From assembly GCA_947311845.1 (NCBI GenBank), contig CAMZMU010000080.1, positions 20,964,369 to 21,028,368 of the forward strand: a DNA stretch of 64,000 nucleotides, read 5' to 3'. Source of the stretch: Poa pratensis. Taxonomy: Eukaryota > Streptophyta > Magnoliopsida > Poales > Poaceae. The notes beneath the pieces were generated by a model, which worked only from the letters and a program-made list of their open reading frames with translations, was not told where the DNA came from and did not search any database. Shown piece by piece: positions 19,800 to 32,090 of this stretch. Made by a program: the position numbers and the translations under genes. Every line of letters begins with the position of its first letter. The first letter of the stretch is position 1.

Positions 19800-21290
19800 T
19801 ACATATATTAGGGCCCCATGCAAGTTTTGGAGGGATTCTGATGCTCCAGCGCACTTTCGAGCCAAACCCTGATCTGTGGGTCCCTCGTCGTCTATCCCTT
19901 TGACCGGCTTCGAAAGGGGTTGACCAATTAAATTTTTTATTTGATTGTGTTAGAGTAAGTCTTAGGAATGTGGAAAGCCAAAATTGAGCCCAAATTCTCA
20001 CAAGATTCCCTCTGCTGGCGTCAAACTGGGACTTTATCCCTATAAGTGCAGAATCTACCTGCGGGGGTAGTGCTGTCTGTGAAGGGGCTCACACTAGGGA
20101 GTTGGCTAGCGGCTCTTTCCATGTTCCACCATATATTAGGGCCACATGGATGTTTTCGTTGGATTCCGGCCTACCCTTTCGCCATTTCGGGCCAAACCCT
20201 GATTCGTGGGTCCCGCAACATCTACCCCTTTGACTGGCATCGCATGGGGGTTGACCAATGGACTTTTCTACTTGCTTGTGTTAGGGTAGGTCATAGGAAC
20301 ATGGAAAACCAAAATTGAGCCCAAGTTCTCCCAAGATTACCTCTGGTGGCATCGAAGTGGGAGTTTAACCCTATAAGTTCAGAATATCCATGCGGGGGTA
20401 GTGATGTATGTGTAGGGGCTCACACTTGGGAGAGGCCGCTCGGCTCTTTCCATGTTCCACCATACTTGTATACACATATTAGGGCCCCATGCAAGTTTTG
20501 GAGGGATTCCGATGCTCCGGCGTGCTGTTTCGGGCAAAACCCTGACCCGTGGGTCCTGCATCGTCTATCCCTTTGACCGGCTTTGAAAGGTAATTGACCA
20601 ATGGAATTTTCTACTTTCATGTGTTGGGGTAGGTCATAGGAGCATGCAAAACCAAAATTGAGTCCAAGTTCTCGCAAGATTCCCTCCGGTGGCGTCGAAG
20701 TGGGAGTTTAGCCTTATAAGTACAGCATCTTCCTCCGGGGGTAGTGTTGTTTGTGAAGGGGCTCACACATGGGAGTTGGCTAGCGGATCTTTCCATGTTC
20801 CACCACTCTTGTATAAGTATATTAGGGCCCCATGCAAGTTTTGGAGGGATCCGACGCTCTGGCACGCCTTTTCGGGCCAAACCATGATCCGTGGGTCTCG
20901 CGTCATCTAGCCCTTTGACCGGCTTCAAAACTGGGTTTACGAATGGACTTTCTACTTGCTTGTGTTAGCGTAGGTCATCGAAACAAGGAAAACCAAAATT
21001 TAGCCCAAGTTCTCACAAGATTCTCTCCGGTGGCGTCGAAGTGGGAGTTTAGCCCTACAAGTGCAGAATCTTCCCGCGGGGGTAGTGGTGTCTGTGAAGT
21101 GGCTCACACTTGGGAGTTTCCCATCGGCTCTTTCCTTGTTCCACCACACTTGTATTCATATATTAGGGCCACATGCAAGTTTTGGTGGGATTTCGGCCTT
21201 TCCTTCGCTGTTTTGGGCCAAACCCTAAGCCGTGGACCTCGGATCGTCTACCCCTTTGACCTGCGTGGAAAGGGGGGTGGGGGTTGACCA
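19800..21290. repeat. Tandem array of ~342-bp units
   Basis: The marker TATTAGGGCC occurs at 19806, 20134, 20477, 20820 and 21161 (spacings 328, 343, 343, 341). Each unit carries GCAAGTTTTGG(A/T)GGGAT, CCCTTTGACC, CTTGTGTTAG, AACCAAAATT and GGCTCACACTTGGGAG. A further diverged marker (TATTAGGACC) occurs at 21841, two periods later, inside the CACTA-like region. The repeat does not code. Confidence 0.88.
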
Positions 21291-21499
21291 AGGGGGTATA
21301 GATAAGTAGCTGATGGCATGCATATATCTACCAAAGACTCCTCATCATCTTATATAGTGTCATCAGGGCATAAGCAACGGGAACGGCATGAAACAGATAT
21401 GGCGAGAGGCAAAACCTTTTTTATCACTCTTTTTTGCCAATTATCCTACTAAAAACACTTGGCAAAGTTTCCCTATGCGAAAGTCGGGAAAAAGAAAAA

Positions 21500-22329
21500 T
21501 TACGCGCCTAAACTTCTGCGTAGTGTCCATTAGGGGACACTCGGCAAAGAGCTACCTCCGTGATGGCGCCGTCTGACGCGGGGGTGGTGGCCACGTGTCC
21601 CACTGGTTTGCCAAGAACCAGGCTTTTGCTGATTGTTATTTTAGTATTTGCTGAGTATAGGTTGTTTGCCGAGTGTCTATTTTGACCATACTCGGCATCC
21701 ATTTGTATTCGCCGAGTGTGCCCTGACCGGTACTTGGCAAACGATCTAGGTGCCGAGTTCCAAAGTAAAAACACTCGACAAACGGCCACATACATGGTAA
21801 CATTGTGTTTTCTGGTATTGACACTAGCCTTATATACATATATTAGGACCCCATGCAAGTGAGGGAATGTTTCCGATTTTTTCCTGCCAAAAATTTCTGG
21901 CCAAAAATTTTCCCGCTCTTTTTTCCCACCAAAATCTCCCGCCAAATTACTTCTGTAGGAAATAGTGTGAGCGCGGGAGAAAATGGGGAAAAAGAAAAAA
22001 AAAATTGTTTGCCGAGTGCCATCACATGTGGCACTTGGCAAACACATGCCCGTTAAGTTTGCCGAGTGTGCACTCAGCATAGCTCTCTGCGCCATCTGTT
22101 TTCCGTTTGCGCGGCGGCACATGCCACGTGGCGCGCGCTTTTTGCCGAGTGCTGCACTTTGCACACAGCCTTATTTGCCGAGTGCCATTTTTTGCCGATT
22201 GTGACGAGCATAAAACACTCGGCATATAGCCCTTTTTGCCGAGTGTTTTTTGGAGGTACTCGGCATATAGGTCGTGTTTGTTGAGTGCCCGATAAATTGC
22301 ACTCCACAACAAGTGCTTTTAAGGTAGTG
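21500..22329. mobile_element. CACTA transposon end with subterminal repeats
   Basis: Many copies of TTTGCCGAGTG and its complement CACTCGGCAAA occur (for example near 21538, 21668, 22007, 22059, 22141, 22172, 22237), a hallmark of CACTA subterminal regions. The region ends AAGTGCTTTTAAGGTAGTG at 22329, the complement of a CACTACC terminus. The opposite CACTA end was not found in the window, so the element is partial or its other end is altered. Confidence 0.75.
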
Positions 22330-23606
22330 GTAGAAGGCGGGATCCGGCCGGACTCAGGGACATCGTGGACTAGGCTGCATCCGCCGTGCCGTACATAGCG
22401 TCCCGGAAGCCCACACCATGGGCAGCAGACAACACAAGCAGGGCATCACAAAGGCCCCAAACGTGACCCATTGTCACATCGGCCTCTCCCCCAATAACAA
22501 GGCAACATCTTCAAGAAGAGAATGACGCCGTGGCGCCGCCGCCGCCTGGTCCAGCGAACCCGACCTAGGGTTTCCCCGGCACCGGAGAATAGGAAGGCAT
22601 GGTTGGAACCAAGACCACGCCTTCACCATGGTCCGCATGGGCAGACGCCGAGCAGGGCCTTCACCCTGGTCCTTCACCCGATGCTGCCGGAGCCTGCTGA
22701 CTGGGGATGAAGGACAGGATGCACTTATGCCTGGACAGCCAGACCAAGTTTTTGGGCTTGGCCCGAGCTTTTGACGGCTCGCCCTGAGTTGGGCTCGGCC
22801 CGTGGAGGAATCGGACCAAGCCAAGCCTCTTTTTCCAGCTCGTGAAGGCCTTGGGCCGAGCTTGACTCTGCTCGGTCCAGCTCGTTGGCTCGCTCGGATG
22901 CAGCCCATTTAGCAGCATAGATGCCTTTCTTGCCCGTTTGTGTGTTGTTTGAGCCCATCAGCCCCTGTAGAGGCAACCGGTCAATGATAGTGAGGCAGAT
23001 AGCCTATGTTTTCCACTTTTCCTCGCGCAACCACCAAAATCCAGCCCTTGTCCTGCACCACGCGTCTGCACCGCCCACAGCTCTATCCCGCCACCGCGTT
23101 GCTTCGCCACCATAGCACCAACGACCTGGTCCCCTGCGCCGTCTCCCATCGATGCAGGCCACCAAAACCGGCACCATGACGGGCCGCTGACGTCGTGCTC
23201 ACCGGCTGACCCCACACCGGTCTCTGTCAAGCAAGCGTCGGTCGCGCAGGCTGGCCCCAAACTGCTGCTGCTCTGCTTCCTCCGCCCACACCATGCCGAC
23301 AAATTTTCTTATTCTGGCGGTCTGCGATGGCCCCAGATGTCGGTGAACTAAGGCTGTTTAGCTCGCCAGCTCACCGAGCTGCACCGAGCTGACACAAAGC
23401 TCGCGTCGAGCCTCCATTAGCAGCTCGCTGGAGCAATGAGCTGAGCCAGGCTTGGCCCGAGAATGACGATCTTTTTGCAGGCTCGCACCGAGCCCAGACC
23501 GAGCTGGCTCGCCTCCAGCCTTAGATGCACTCGCCGGCCTGAACCACCACCAGAGAGACAAGAAGCTAAATCGGACTCACCCTCGAAGAAGAGGGGCGCT
23601 GGCCAC
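22330..23606. other. GC-rich unassigned region with GCTCG-rich foldback-like blocks
   Basis: 22335-22720 has a LINE-leader-like composition (CCTAGGGTTTCCCCGGC in reverse sense) but no clear ends. Blocks at about 22735-22900 and 23345-23560 are rich in GAGCTCG, GGCTTGGCCCGAG and related words in both orientations, as in terminal regions of some grass DNA transposons. No coding potential beyond GC-driven open frames. Confidence 0.4.
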
Positions 23607-24107
23607 TGTTGGATTTTGCGCTTGGATCATAACCCAAAGCCCAACTAGAAAACTCTGAAATTCTCTTTGGCCCATTCATGCATAGCAAGAGTGGGACTAA
23701 AGTTTAGTCCCACATTGCTAGTTGGGGGAGAGTTGCACCACCTTATAAGGTGAGCCCCTCTACCACTAGTAAGAGCATGAGAAGAGGAGTGCCTCGGCAC
23801 GTGGAATGAGCTGAGCCGAGGACAAGGCTATGCAACTTTTTTATATTTTTGCTGGTTGGGAAAAATTAATAAATCATTAATTAGTAATTAACGGACGCGT
23901 TAATCACTCAGGCGTTTCTGATTCTTTTGGATTGTGGAACCAAGCCGACTCGGATGTGGGATTGCCCCATGTCTTACCCCGACTCGCAGTATATAGTCTG
24001 GCCGATGTCTACCCTAGCCGCTGCCACATCATATGGTTTCGCACCGTTCCAAAGCCTTGCGCCGCCACACAAGCCTCACGCCGCCACGTGGGATTGTCAT
24101 TGATGAC

Positions 24108-25826
24108 ATGGGTGACAACTTGAACGCCAGCTCCAGTGGTTCCGCTCCCGCTGCACCGTATGTGTTTCTGATCTTATTGTTTGAGTTCATGCTTCAGTTT
24201 CTATGTCTAGTTGTTGTTGTAGATTCAATCGGTTTGTCTGCTGTTTTAGTAGATCGCATGAGTAGTTTAATTCTTGTTATTCCAGTCATGAATTGTTTAT
24301 TGTTTTTGCGGATTAGATCATATTGTAACTTGCTAATATTTTCAACAATCCAAATCCTGATTATAGGCAATTTTCTGCACCTGCTATTCTTGCGTCTATG
24401 AAGCCGCCTCCTTTCAAGGGCACGCTATATAAGCGGTGGTGCACGAGAGCAGTGTATTGGCATCAGTCCATACAGTGCTATGATGTCTCCAAGGGCAAGC
24501 CTGAGGGCGATCTGCTACCTGCACAGCAGGAAGCGTTTGAGTGGATCGATACTCTCTTTAAGGGCGCCCTTCTCAGTATTCTTGACGACTCCATTGTGGA
24601 CTTGTATATGTCATTTGATAATGGCAAGGACATGTGGGCTACGCTCGAGGCCAAGTTTGGGGCCTCGGACACTAGCAGCGAGTTGTACGTGATGGAGAAA
24701 TTCTATGACTACAAGATGACTGATGAGCGTTCTGTTGTTCAACAGGCTCATGAGATACAGTCACTCGTAGAGAACTTGAGCACTTTAAATGTGTGTTACC
24801 GGACAAGTTTGTTGCCAGAGGCATCATTGCCAGGATTCCACCTTCGTGGAGCAGTTTTGCTACTTCTCTGAAACACAAGAGACAAGAGTTTTCCGTTTCA
24901 AATCTCATTGGATCTCTTGATGTGGAAGAGAAGGCGAGAGCAAATGACGCACGTGCTCGAGTTGCTGAGGTAGGTTGTAGTGCCCTTGTGGTACAGAAGA
25001 AGAACTACCAGCCTAACAAGCCCAAAAACAACAAGAATAAATCTGAGGGCAAAGGCAAGTTTAACAAGCCATCACACTCTACCACTTCAAGAAGAAGAAG
25101 GGATCCTGCCATGTTTGTGGTGATCCGAATCATTGGGTTCTGAGATGCCCCAAACTTCATGGGCTACAGAAGCTTGAGAATAGCGGCAAGACTGCTAATT
25201 TTGTCATGGCTGATACTGAGATGAAGGAATCTGGGTACGATATATTCCCTACCATTCTTTTAGTATGTCATTCTCCTGAATGGATAATTGACACAGGCGC
25301 CAATGTACATGTTTGTGCTGATGCTTCCACGTTTCCTTCTTATCAGGTCATAGGGACTTCTCCCGTGCTGATGGGAAATGGGTCACATGCTACTGTTCAT
25401 GGTGTTGGTACGGTCGATCTGAAGTTTACTTCGGGGAAGATCGTGCGACTGAAGGGTGTTCATCATGTGCCCTCCATCAATAAAAATCTTGTCAGCGGTT
25501 TGCATCTATGTTGAGATGGTTTTAAGCTGGTTTTCGAGTCCAATAAAGTTGTAATCTCTAAGTATGGACAATTTGTTGGAAAAAGGCTATGAGTGCGGAG
25601 GCTCGTTCCGCCTGTCTTTGTCAGATATTTGCACTAAAGTTATTAATCATGTTTGCCACGATAATGGGTCTAATGTTTGGCATTCATCACTTTGTCATAT
25701 TAACTTTGGTTGCATGACACGGTTAGCTAATATGAGTTTAATTCCACAATTCACTACCATCAAAGGTTCCAAGTGTCAATTGTGTGTTCAAGCTAAGCAA
25801 CCTCGCAAGTCCCATAAGACTGCAGC
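24108..25826 (+). pseudogene. Copia gag-protease-pre-integrase coding remnant with a gag intron
   Basis: The frame opens MGDNLNASSSGSAPAAP at 24108. A 209-bp intron (24158-24366, GT...AG) joins it to QFSAPAILASMKPPPFKGT, the start of the gag domain. Later parts are HEIQSLVENLS, a shift, VLPDKFVARGIIARIPPSW, then a second shift before the zinc knuckle [14 protein letters not shown] (~25108-25150). The protease motif is [10 protein letters not shown], and the pre-integrase motif is WHSSLCHINFG...CQLCVQAKQPRKSHKTAA. One stop at 25513 and at least two frameshifts inactivate it. Family role: capsid formation and polyprotein processing. Confidence 0.85.
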
Positions 25827-25830
25827 AGTC
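25818..25830. repeat. Near-palindrome at the Copia inversion junction
   Basis: GACTGCAGCAGTC is a palindrome with a one-base centre. To its left the Copia frame is on the plus strand, to its right on the minus strand, and both readings use these bases. Confidence 0.85.
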
Positions 25831-25832
25831 AA

Positions 25833-26700
25833 AGTCCTTTCAAACTTTTCATGCCATTGCTTAGGAGCTTGCTTAAGGCCATACAAAGACTTTAATAACT
25901 TGCACACCTTGCCTTCCAGACCGGGTACTATGAAACCATCTGGCTGCTCCATGTAAATTTTCTCATCCAACTCTCCATTAAGGAAATATGTCTTAACGTC
26001 CATTTGATGAATGAGAAGACCGTGCGAGGCAGCCAATGAAAGTAGAACTCGAATAGTGGTCAGTCTAGCCACATGTGAGTAAGTATCGAAGAAGTCTTCA
26101 CCTTGTTTCTGTGTATAACCCTTTGCCACAAGCCTTGCCTTGTACTTTTCAATTGTACCATCGGGCCTAACTTTTTCCTGAACACCCACTTACATTCTAC
26201 AGGTTTGCACGCATAAGGACGATCAGTGATCTCCCAGGTTCCGTTAGCCAAGATGGAATCCATCTCACAATGGACAGCTTCCTTACAGTAGTCAGCATCA
26301 AGAGATGCCTAAGCTTCTGAAATAGTCCTGGGTGTGTCATCCACGAGGTACACAATGAAATCATCACCAAAGGACTTTGCAGTTCTTTGTCTCTTACTCC
26401 TTACGGGAGCTTCATTGTCATGCTCCACATGATTCTCAATGTGTTCTGTCGGAATGGTGGTTTCAGGAATTACTGTTAATTCTTGACTAGATGAAGAAGG
26501 TATGTCCTGATTAGATGAGCTAGGCATATCCTTTATAGGAAATATGTCCTCAAAGAAAGTCACATCATTCGACTCCATAATTGTACCAACATGCATGTAG
26601 GATACCTCAGATTTTACTATCAAAAATCTATAGCCAATGCTATTGAAGAGATAATTCACACAATTGTCCTTTTGCAAATCCCTGAAGAACTATGTTACCT
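25833..26700 (-). pseudogene. Copia reverse transcriptase part, inverted
   Basis: Minus-strand frames give, in order from about 26690 down: SIGYRFLIVKSEVSYMHVGT, KRQRTAKSFGDDFIVYLVDD, EMDSILANGTWEITDRPYAC, then after a frameshift near 26165 VRPDGTIEKYKARLVAKGYT, LLIHQMDVKTYFLNGELDE and LYGLKQAPKQWHEKFERTL. This is the N-terminal half of a Copia RVT_2 domain of the same family as the preceding gag. The catalytic YVDD half, RNase H and LTR are absent. Confidence 0.88.
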
Positions 26701-27085
26701 TCGGCGCTCGTCTAAACCAAATCCATGATAGGTATATTCTTATTTACTTCCATAAGCCTATTTGATTGGATTTGCAATACCTGTATTCAAAGAGCAAATA
26801 ATTAATTTTTAGAAGTCATGTTTTAGTTATCAGATGACATATTTCAAAAGGCACACCAAGCAAAAATCTCTTAGTATAATATTGCAAGTGTACAACATGC
26901 AAATGCCCTTCTGCAAAAGCATCCTCATTTCAACATGTAAATAATTGAGATATTCAATACATCATTCTTTCTTGAGATCCACCATTCCAACGATTCAGAT
27001 GGTTTAAGGATGAGGTGAAAATATAGGAGTACCAAAAAAGATGCAACTGTACATAATGCAGACCAAGTTCAGATTATTTTAGTTC
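26701..27085. other. Unassigned AT-rich stretch
   Basis: No gene or repeat boundary recognised between the Copia fragment and the next LTR. Confidence 0.5.
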
Positions 27086-27679
27086 TGTCGTGGGGTTGTC
27101 ACGGCAAGTGTCCTCATAGGAGAACTTAGTTGTGAGGCCATTGCTACTAGACGAAGCCTTGAAAGGGTGAGTTCGGGAATGAGAGACACGAGTTTACCCA
27201 GGTTCGGCCCCTCTATTGAGGGTAAAATCTACTCCTACTGATTACTATTGATGATTCTGAGTCTCGATTACAAGGAGCGATTCTGGCTTCCGATGTCTCG
27301 AGAGTTTTAGACTTATCTTCTACGTCCCAGGAACCCCCCCTTATATAGTGGCTGGGTTCCTGGGTTTACAAGAGACTCCGGGTTCTACCCGCAGTCGGAG
27401 TCTTATACTGAGTCCTCTAGGTCCTTCGTGGCTTCCAAGTCTGGAAACTTCCATCTTGCGTACGAAGCCGCGCTCAGCGACTCCGCCGAGTCTAGTCTTC
27501 GGGCCGAGTCCATCCTCCTGGCCAGGTCTGGTCTCCTGGCCGGGTCTGGTCTCCTGGCCAAGTCTGGTTTTCCGGGTCGTGTCCCAGACAGCTTCCTGGG
27601 GGAGCCGACTTTGGGCCTCCTGTCTTCAGCAGAGTCTGGGCCTATGCGCTTCTGGGTCCTATTGATAATATCCCCAACA
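27086..27679 (-). repeat. 3' LTR of the Tat-lineage element
   Basis: On the minus strand the LTR starts TGTTGGGGATATTATCAATA at 27679 and ends CCCCACGACA at 27086. Directly upstream on that strand is the polypurine tract CCTGGGGGCTAA (27680-27691). TG...CA ends and the tract define the borders well. It contains a plus-strand TTTACCCAGGTTCGGCCCC phrase. Confidence 0.85.
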
Positions 27680-28118
27680 TTAGCCCCCAGGTTAGCTTGG
27701 ACATGAACTTGGTTCAACTGTCCACGCTAAACTCCTGAAATAAAAATAAACAAATATGTTAAGGTCTTAAGTCCGGGTCATCGTGTCAAACCAGTGGGCT
27801 GGCTTTGCCCTGCTGTTCGTGTCAATGGACTCGGCTTAGCCCATGTTGAGTTCATATGCCTCACAGCCCACTCTTCGCTATTTTGCCGAGTCCATCTTTG
27901 TGGCTAGTTAAGTAGCTATGTTTGAAGGTCTGATTTACCCATTTTTAGGGTTTTTAATTTGCGTATCAATCAGGATCTCACTGATTGACAGCTGGCTAAA
28001 TCTGGTGCATTGAATGCCCAAATCTCGGGTTTTGACCTAGGTCAACGCAGCAATTACCGTGTTTTCCGGGGTCCATTTTGCAAATTTTACCGCGGGGGCT
28101 TAGGTTTTTACCCTTGCC

Positions 28119-28127
28119 TATAAATAG
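28119..28127 (+). promoter_or_regulatory. TATA box of the antisense accessory gene
   Basis: TATAAATAG on the plus strand, 155 bp before the first ATG (28274) of the accessory gene. It suggests that this gene has its own promoter, independent of the LTRs and facing them. Confidence 0.55.
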
Positions 28128-28429
28128 TGTGCCAGGGTGAGCCCTTGGCTCATTCTACTCCGTAAGCTGCCACTTCATCTTCAACCTCCAGCACCGCCCG
28201 TCCGCAATCTTCAAGCTTCCAGCGCCGTCGTCGCCTGAGCTCCTCCACCATCGCCGGAGTTCACCTCCAGCGTATGCGCGAGAAGAGGATGGCATCCAAG
28301 GGCAGAGCTGGCAGAGGGCGAGGGAAGAAGAAGACAACGGACTCGGCTTCTGCTCCAGCTCCGTCTGTTGCCAAGCAAGAGATTAGAGTGGACTGGGCCA
28401 AGTCTGTGATGTCCGCGTTGCAGATCAAG

Positions 28430-28522
28430 GAGAAACAAACAGTTTTTTTGAGATTCTGGGGATTTTGGGAATGGGCCGGGTTTATCCCCACAAAACCCCT
28501 CAAATCCCTGAGAAACAAACAG
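28430..28522. repeat. Small foldback flanked by a 13-bp direct repeat
   Basis: GAGAAACAAACAG occurs at 28430-28442 and 28510-28522. Between the copies, GAGATTCTGGGGATTTT and CCCCTCAAATCCCTGAG fold back. It marks the start of the insertion that splits the accessory gene; a GGGCCT-type hAT element end is possible. Confidence 0.5.
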
Positions 28523-31500
28523 GGCCTAAAGAAGCTAAGCTATATTCTGGGGACCATAGTAAACTGAATATATAGCTGTTGTAAACCATCGTCAAATACA
28601 TTCAGCTCTGAATATGAAAAGCAAAGCGAAGAAGGCATATGGCAAACAAAGTTGAGGCATCGAATTCGGATCTAGTATGTCATCTCTATTTAGTGCATAC
28701 TGTCCTCTGTCGCGTTGTCTCTTTAATTCCTTAGGGTCTGCATAGATTCATGCCACGGTTCAGCACTTGAGCAACCCACATAATATTAAAGTTATGATGC
28801 CTGGCACCTAACATCTGATGATATACAGATGGAGTGGTATTTTTTATTAAACATGATCACGGCCTGACAGAAAATAAAGTGATAACGCCATGTGATGGTG
28901 CTAAAACTGGAACATTGCCTGAAATTTTCTGTATACGGTAGAACACTAACCCCGTTTGAACAATCACTCTGAAATTGTACACATGGTCCTATAAGTGAAT
29001 ATAGTTTTGAGCCCTTTTATCTTTAGAAGCATCAGTTTATATTATCTAGCTGTGTCATTGATATATTTTCTTGTGATGCAGTGCTGGTAGAAGGTAATTA
29101 TATCGATGCACAAGGGATTTGGTCGCATAAAGGCACGTACAAGCATGGAGTCTTAATTTAGGCGATTGATCAAGCGGCCATCAGCTTTTGCATCGTGTGC
29201 ACTACTAATGCTGAAGAGAAGTGACCGCTCAGCAGCTTTTGCATCGTGTGCACTACTAATCCCAGATTTGGGGCCTAAGTGCGGAGGATTTGACGGAAGC
29301 GCCTGTACTTAGCGCCCCCGATCTAAGAAGAGAAGAAACTTCACCTGGCTTGTGCGGCTCCTGGTTTTCGAGATCGCCGGATCACCGGCCGTCGCGTGCC
29401 GGCAAGGGTGCAGAGCGGGGCTGTTGATGACGGCCGCTGGGACGCTGGCGCATGGCAGGGATATGCCGGTCTTCGATCAATCCCGGAGATACCCGATCGT
29501 ATTTGATCCTCTTTTAATTTCAATCTGTTCCCGCTCCGTATTCAGTTTTGCCTATTCCTGGGAACAACAGCCCCGTAATTGTTTTTTTTTTTTGACATTC
29601 ATAATTGTTGTGTGTAACGTAACTGCTGCGGGACTCTATCGCTAGCGAAGGAGCGGAATTTTTCGTCCGTCCCGTGCATGGTCCGCCAGTCTTATTTGTT
29701 AGATGTCCCTGGTGAAGAGACCCATCCCAAGCCCAAGGATGGTGAGGCAATCATCTTTGGCGATCATGTAACTCGGGGTTTTCGTCCGCCCGGCTCCCTC
29801 TTTTTTCGCCAAGTTCTGGCTCACTATGGGCTTCACCCTCAAGATCTGGCTCCCAACTCGATCACTCATCTTAGCAATTTCCAAGTCTTATGTGAGGATT
29901 ATCTGCAGATGGCACCAAGTCTAGATCTATTTCTCGAGTTCTTTTACTACAATAGGCAGCCAAAAACTTCTCGAGGGCCATTGATACGGTGTGGCAGCAT
30001 GCCGATCCAGCATAGGGGAGATGGACTTTATCCTCCCATGAAGGAAGCAAGTCATGTTAAGGAATGGTAGAAAACTTTCTTTCACTGCAAGGATACGTCA
30101 CCCACATGTCAGCCTCGTTTACCGGGTTATAGAGCTGCTCGTCTCACTTGGGATGAAAAAATGAAGGAGTACGCTGAGCCAGACAAAAGAGTTGCCCTGA
30201 CTCCCATCATCAAGAGGGTTAAAGCCCTTCTGGCTCATGGACTAAAAGCATCAGACCTGACTCGGTGCTGGGTTGGCTGGTTCATCCAGCCACTAAGTAT
30301 ATGGAGCCAGCTGATTTGTGAGTACACAGGCCAGTTGACTGATGATCGGAGGTTTTCAACTGAGGACCAAAGCTTTGACAAAATTGCCAAGATGGCCAAG
30401 AAGTTTATTGGTGAGCCTCTAGAAAAAGTCAAAGTTGTTGGACTCAAGCCCTTTTCTACCCAAAATCCAGCTCCGGCTGTAAGTATCTTTATTCTTACTT
30501 TGCCCTTTCTGTTACTCTTACTTTCCTGCACCTTTTATAAGACCCAGTTTTTTGCTTTTCAGCCTGACTCTGCTTGGTGGGTGACTGAGTTCGAGCCTCC
30601 ACTATCTCCCCCAGATGAAGAAGTGCAGGAAGAAGAGGTGGAGGAAGTTGACTCCCTTGGCCGGCTTCATAACGAATATGCTGACGCTAGTTCTTCGCAG
30701 GAAATCATTAGTAACACCAACCCAGACAAGGACGAGCCAGCTGTTGATACAACCATAGTTGAAGAGGACCCGGCGCAGCGCAAAAAGAGGACCCGGTCTG
30801 CAACTGCAAAGGTGCCATTATCTTGTATGTACACTTCTCCTCTGAGCCCATTTTTACCTTCAAATAAAATGCAGGAGAAAGAGCAATCTGAGTCAAAGAA
30901 AAGAAGGACCCGGAGTTCTGGCTCCCCTGAGCTATCTGAAGGTATACCCCTTCAGCCTTCTCCTCGCTGGGTTCGCAAGCCCCAGACTGAGCCTACAGCT
31001 TCTCATCCGTTAGCTGGAGCACAGAGGGTGCCACTGGATCAATCATACCATACCGGCTCTCCCTCTTCAGATGCCTCCAACGTGAATATTCTCCCGGATT
31101 TTGTGATCAACCCAGGGTGAGTTTTCTATTTTCAAAGTACTTGTTATTGTCGCACCAATCATTTTCTCAATCTCACTCGCTTTATCCTTAACAGGACCAG
31201 GGCTGTTCTGAAGAAAATGTCGGGTTCCTCCTCTACCGTGGCTCCAGACCTGGCTATCACTGGCTCTGCTGCCCGGGATGAACTTGCAAGGGACCCGGCT
31301 CTGCAGGATCCAAATGTTCCAGAGCCGGCTTCTGCAGATGTCCAGATGGAGCCGGCTACAGAAAAGCCGGCTTCCCCTTCCAAAGATCAAGCCAAAGATG
31401 ATGATGTGGCTTTTATTTCAGAGTCAAATCCTGCCCAAGACGGAACCTCTACGGTTCTCGCAAAGATTCCAGTTGATGTGAAGCCGGCAAAACAACAAGA

Positions 31501-31694
31501 AAAGGGGGACCCGGCCTCCCAATTTGATGTAGAGTTGCTTGATGAGATGAGTATCGCTGATCTGTGCAAGGGTTATGAGACCCAGCTTGCACAAAACCAA
31601 GAACATGAAGCCGGTCACAGGGAGCGCGAAGCCGGCCTGGTGGTGGCAATATAGAGAAATCATGAGGTACATTCATTCCCTTATCTCTGTACCT

Positions 31695-32090
31695 GTAGCC
31701 CCCAAGCTCTGAGTTTATCACCTCGTGATGACTTTGTGCTTTTCACTTCAACTGTGTAGCCCCCAAGTGCCGGGTTGCATGCCTACAGCAACTCGGAACT
31801 TAGTCTTTGTGTTTTTATTTTTCCTAGTTCATAACTTCAAATCGTGTAGCCCCCAAGTGTCGGGTTATCTTTGCCTGCAGCGACTCGGGACTTATCAAAC
31901 TTTGCATGAATAAAATCTAAGTAGTGTAGCCCCCGAGTGCCGGGTTCGTTGTTTCTCACAACAACTTGGGACTTTCACTTTAATAAGTTTGTAACTTTGC
32001 TTTGAAATTAATTCACTGTAGCCCCCAAGCGCCGGGTTCGTTGTTCCCACAGCAACTCGGAGCTTTTGAAAATCTGAGTCTAATCTCCAA
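31695..32090 (+). repeat. Minisatellite of five units inside an intron of the accessory gene
   Basis: GTAGCCCCC(A/G)AG starts at 31695, 31756, 31846, 31926 and 32018 (spacings 61, 90, 80, 92). Most units continue with GCCGGGTT or TCGGGTT, then GCA(A/G)CTCGGGACTT or a variant. The array fills nearly the whole 431-bp intron 31667-32097. Confidence 0.85.

Larger units (their letters stand above)
23607..25832 (+). mobile_element. Copia retrotransposon, LTR to pre-integrase part
   Basis: TGTTGGATTTTGCGC at 23607 starts a Copia-type LTR. gag follows from about 24108, then a zinc knuckle, a protease and the pre-integrase zinc-binding region ending at about 25830. Integrase core, 3' LTR and the normal continuation of pol are missing in this orientation. 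The reverse transcriptase part follows immediately but inverted. Confidence 0.85.

Noticed and set aside
19800..21290. Tandem array considered as a centromeric or subtelomeric satellite
   Set aside because: Only about five units, next to a CACTA end and close to genes; the unit does not resemble the grass centromere repeats I know.
22730..23560. GCTCG-rich blocks considered as the two ends of one foldback transposon
   Set aside because: The words face each other, but I could not align convincing terminal repeats or find a target duplication.
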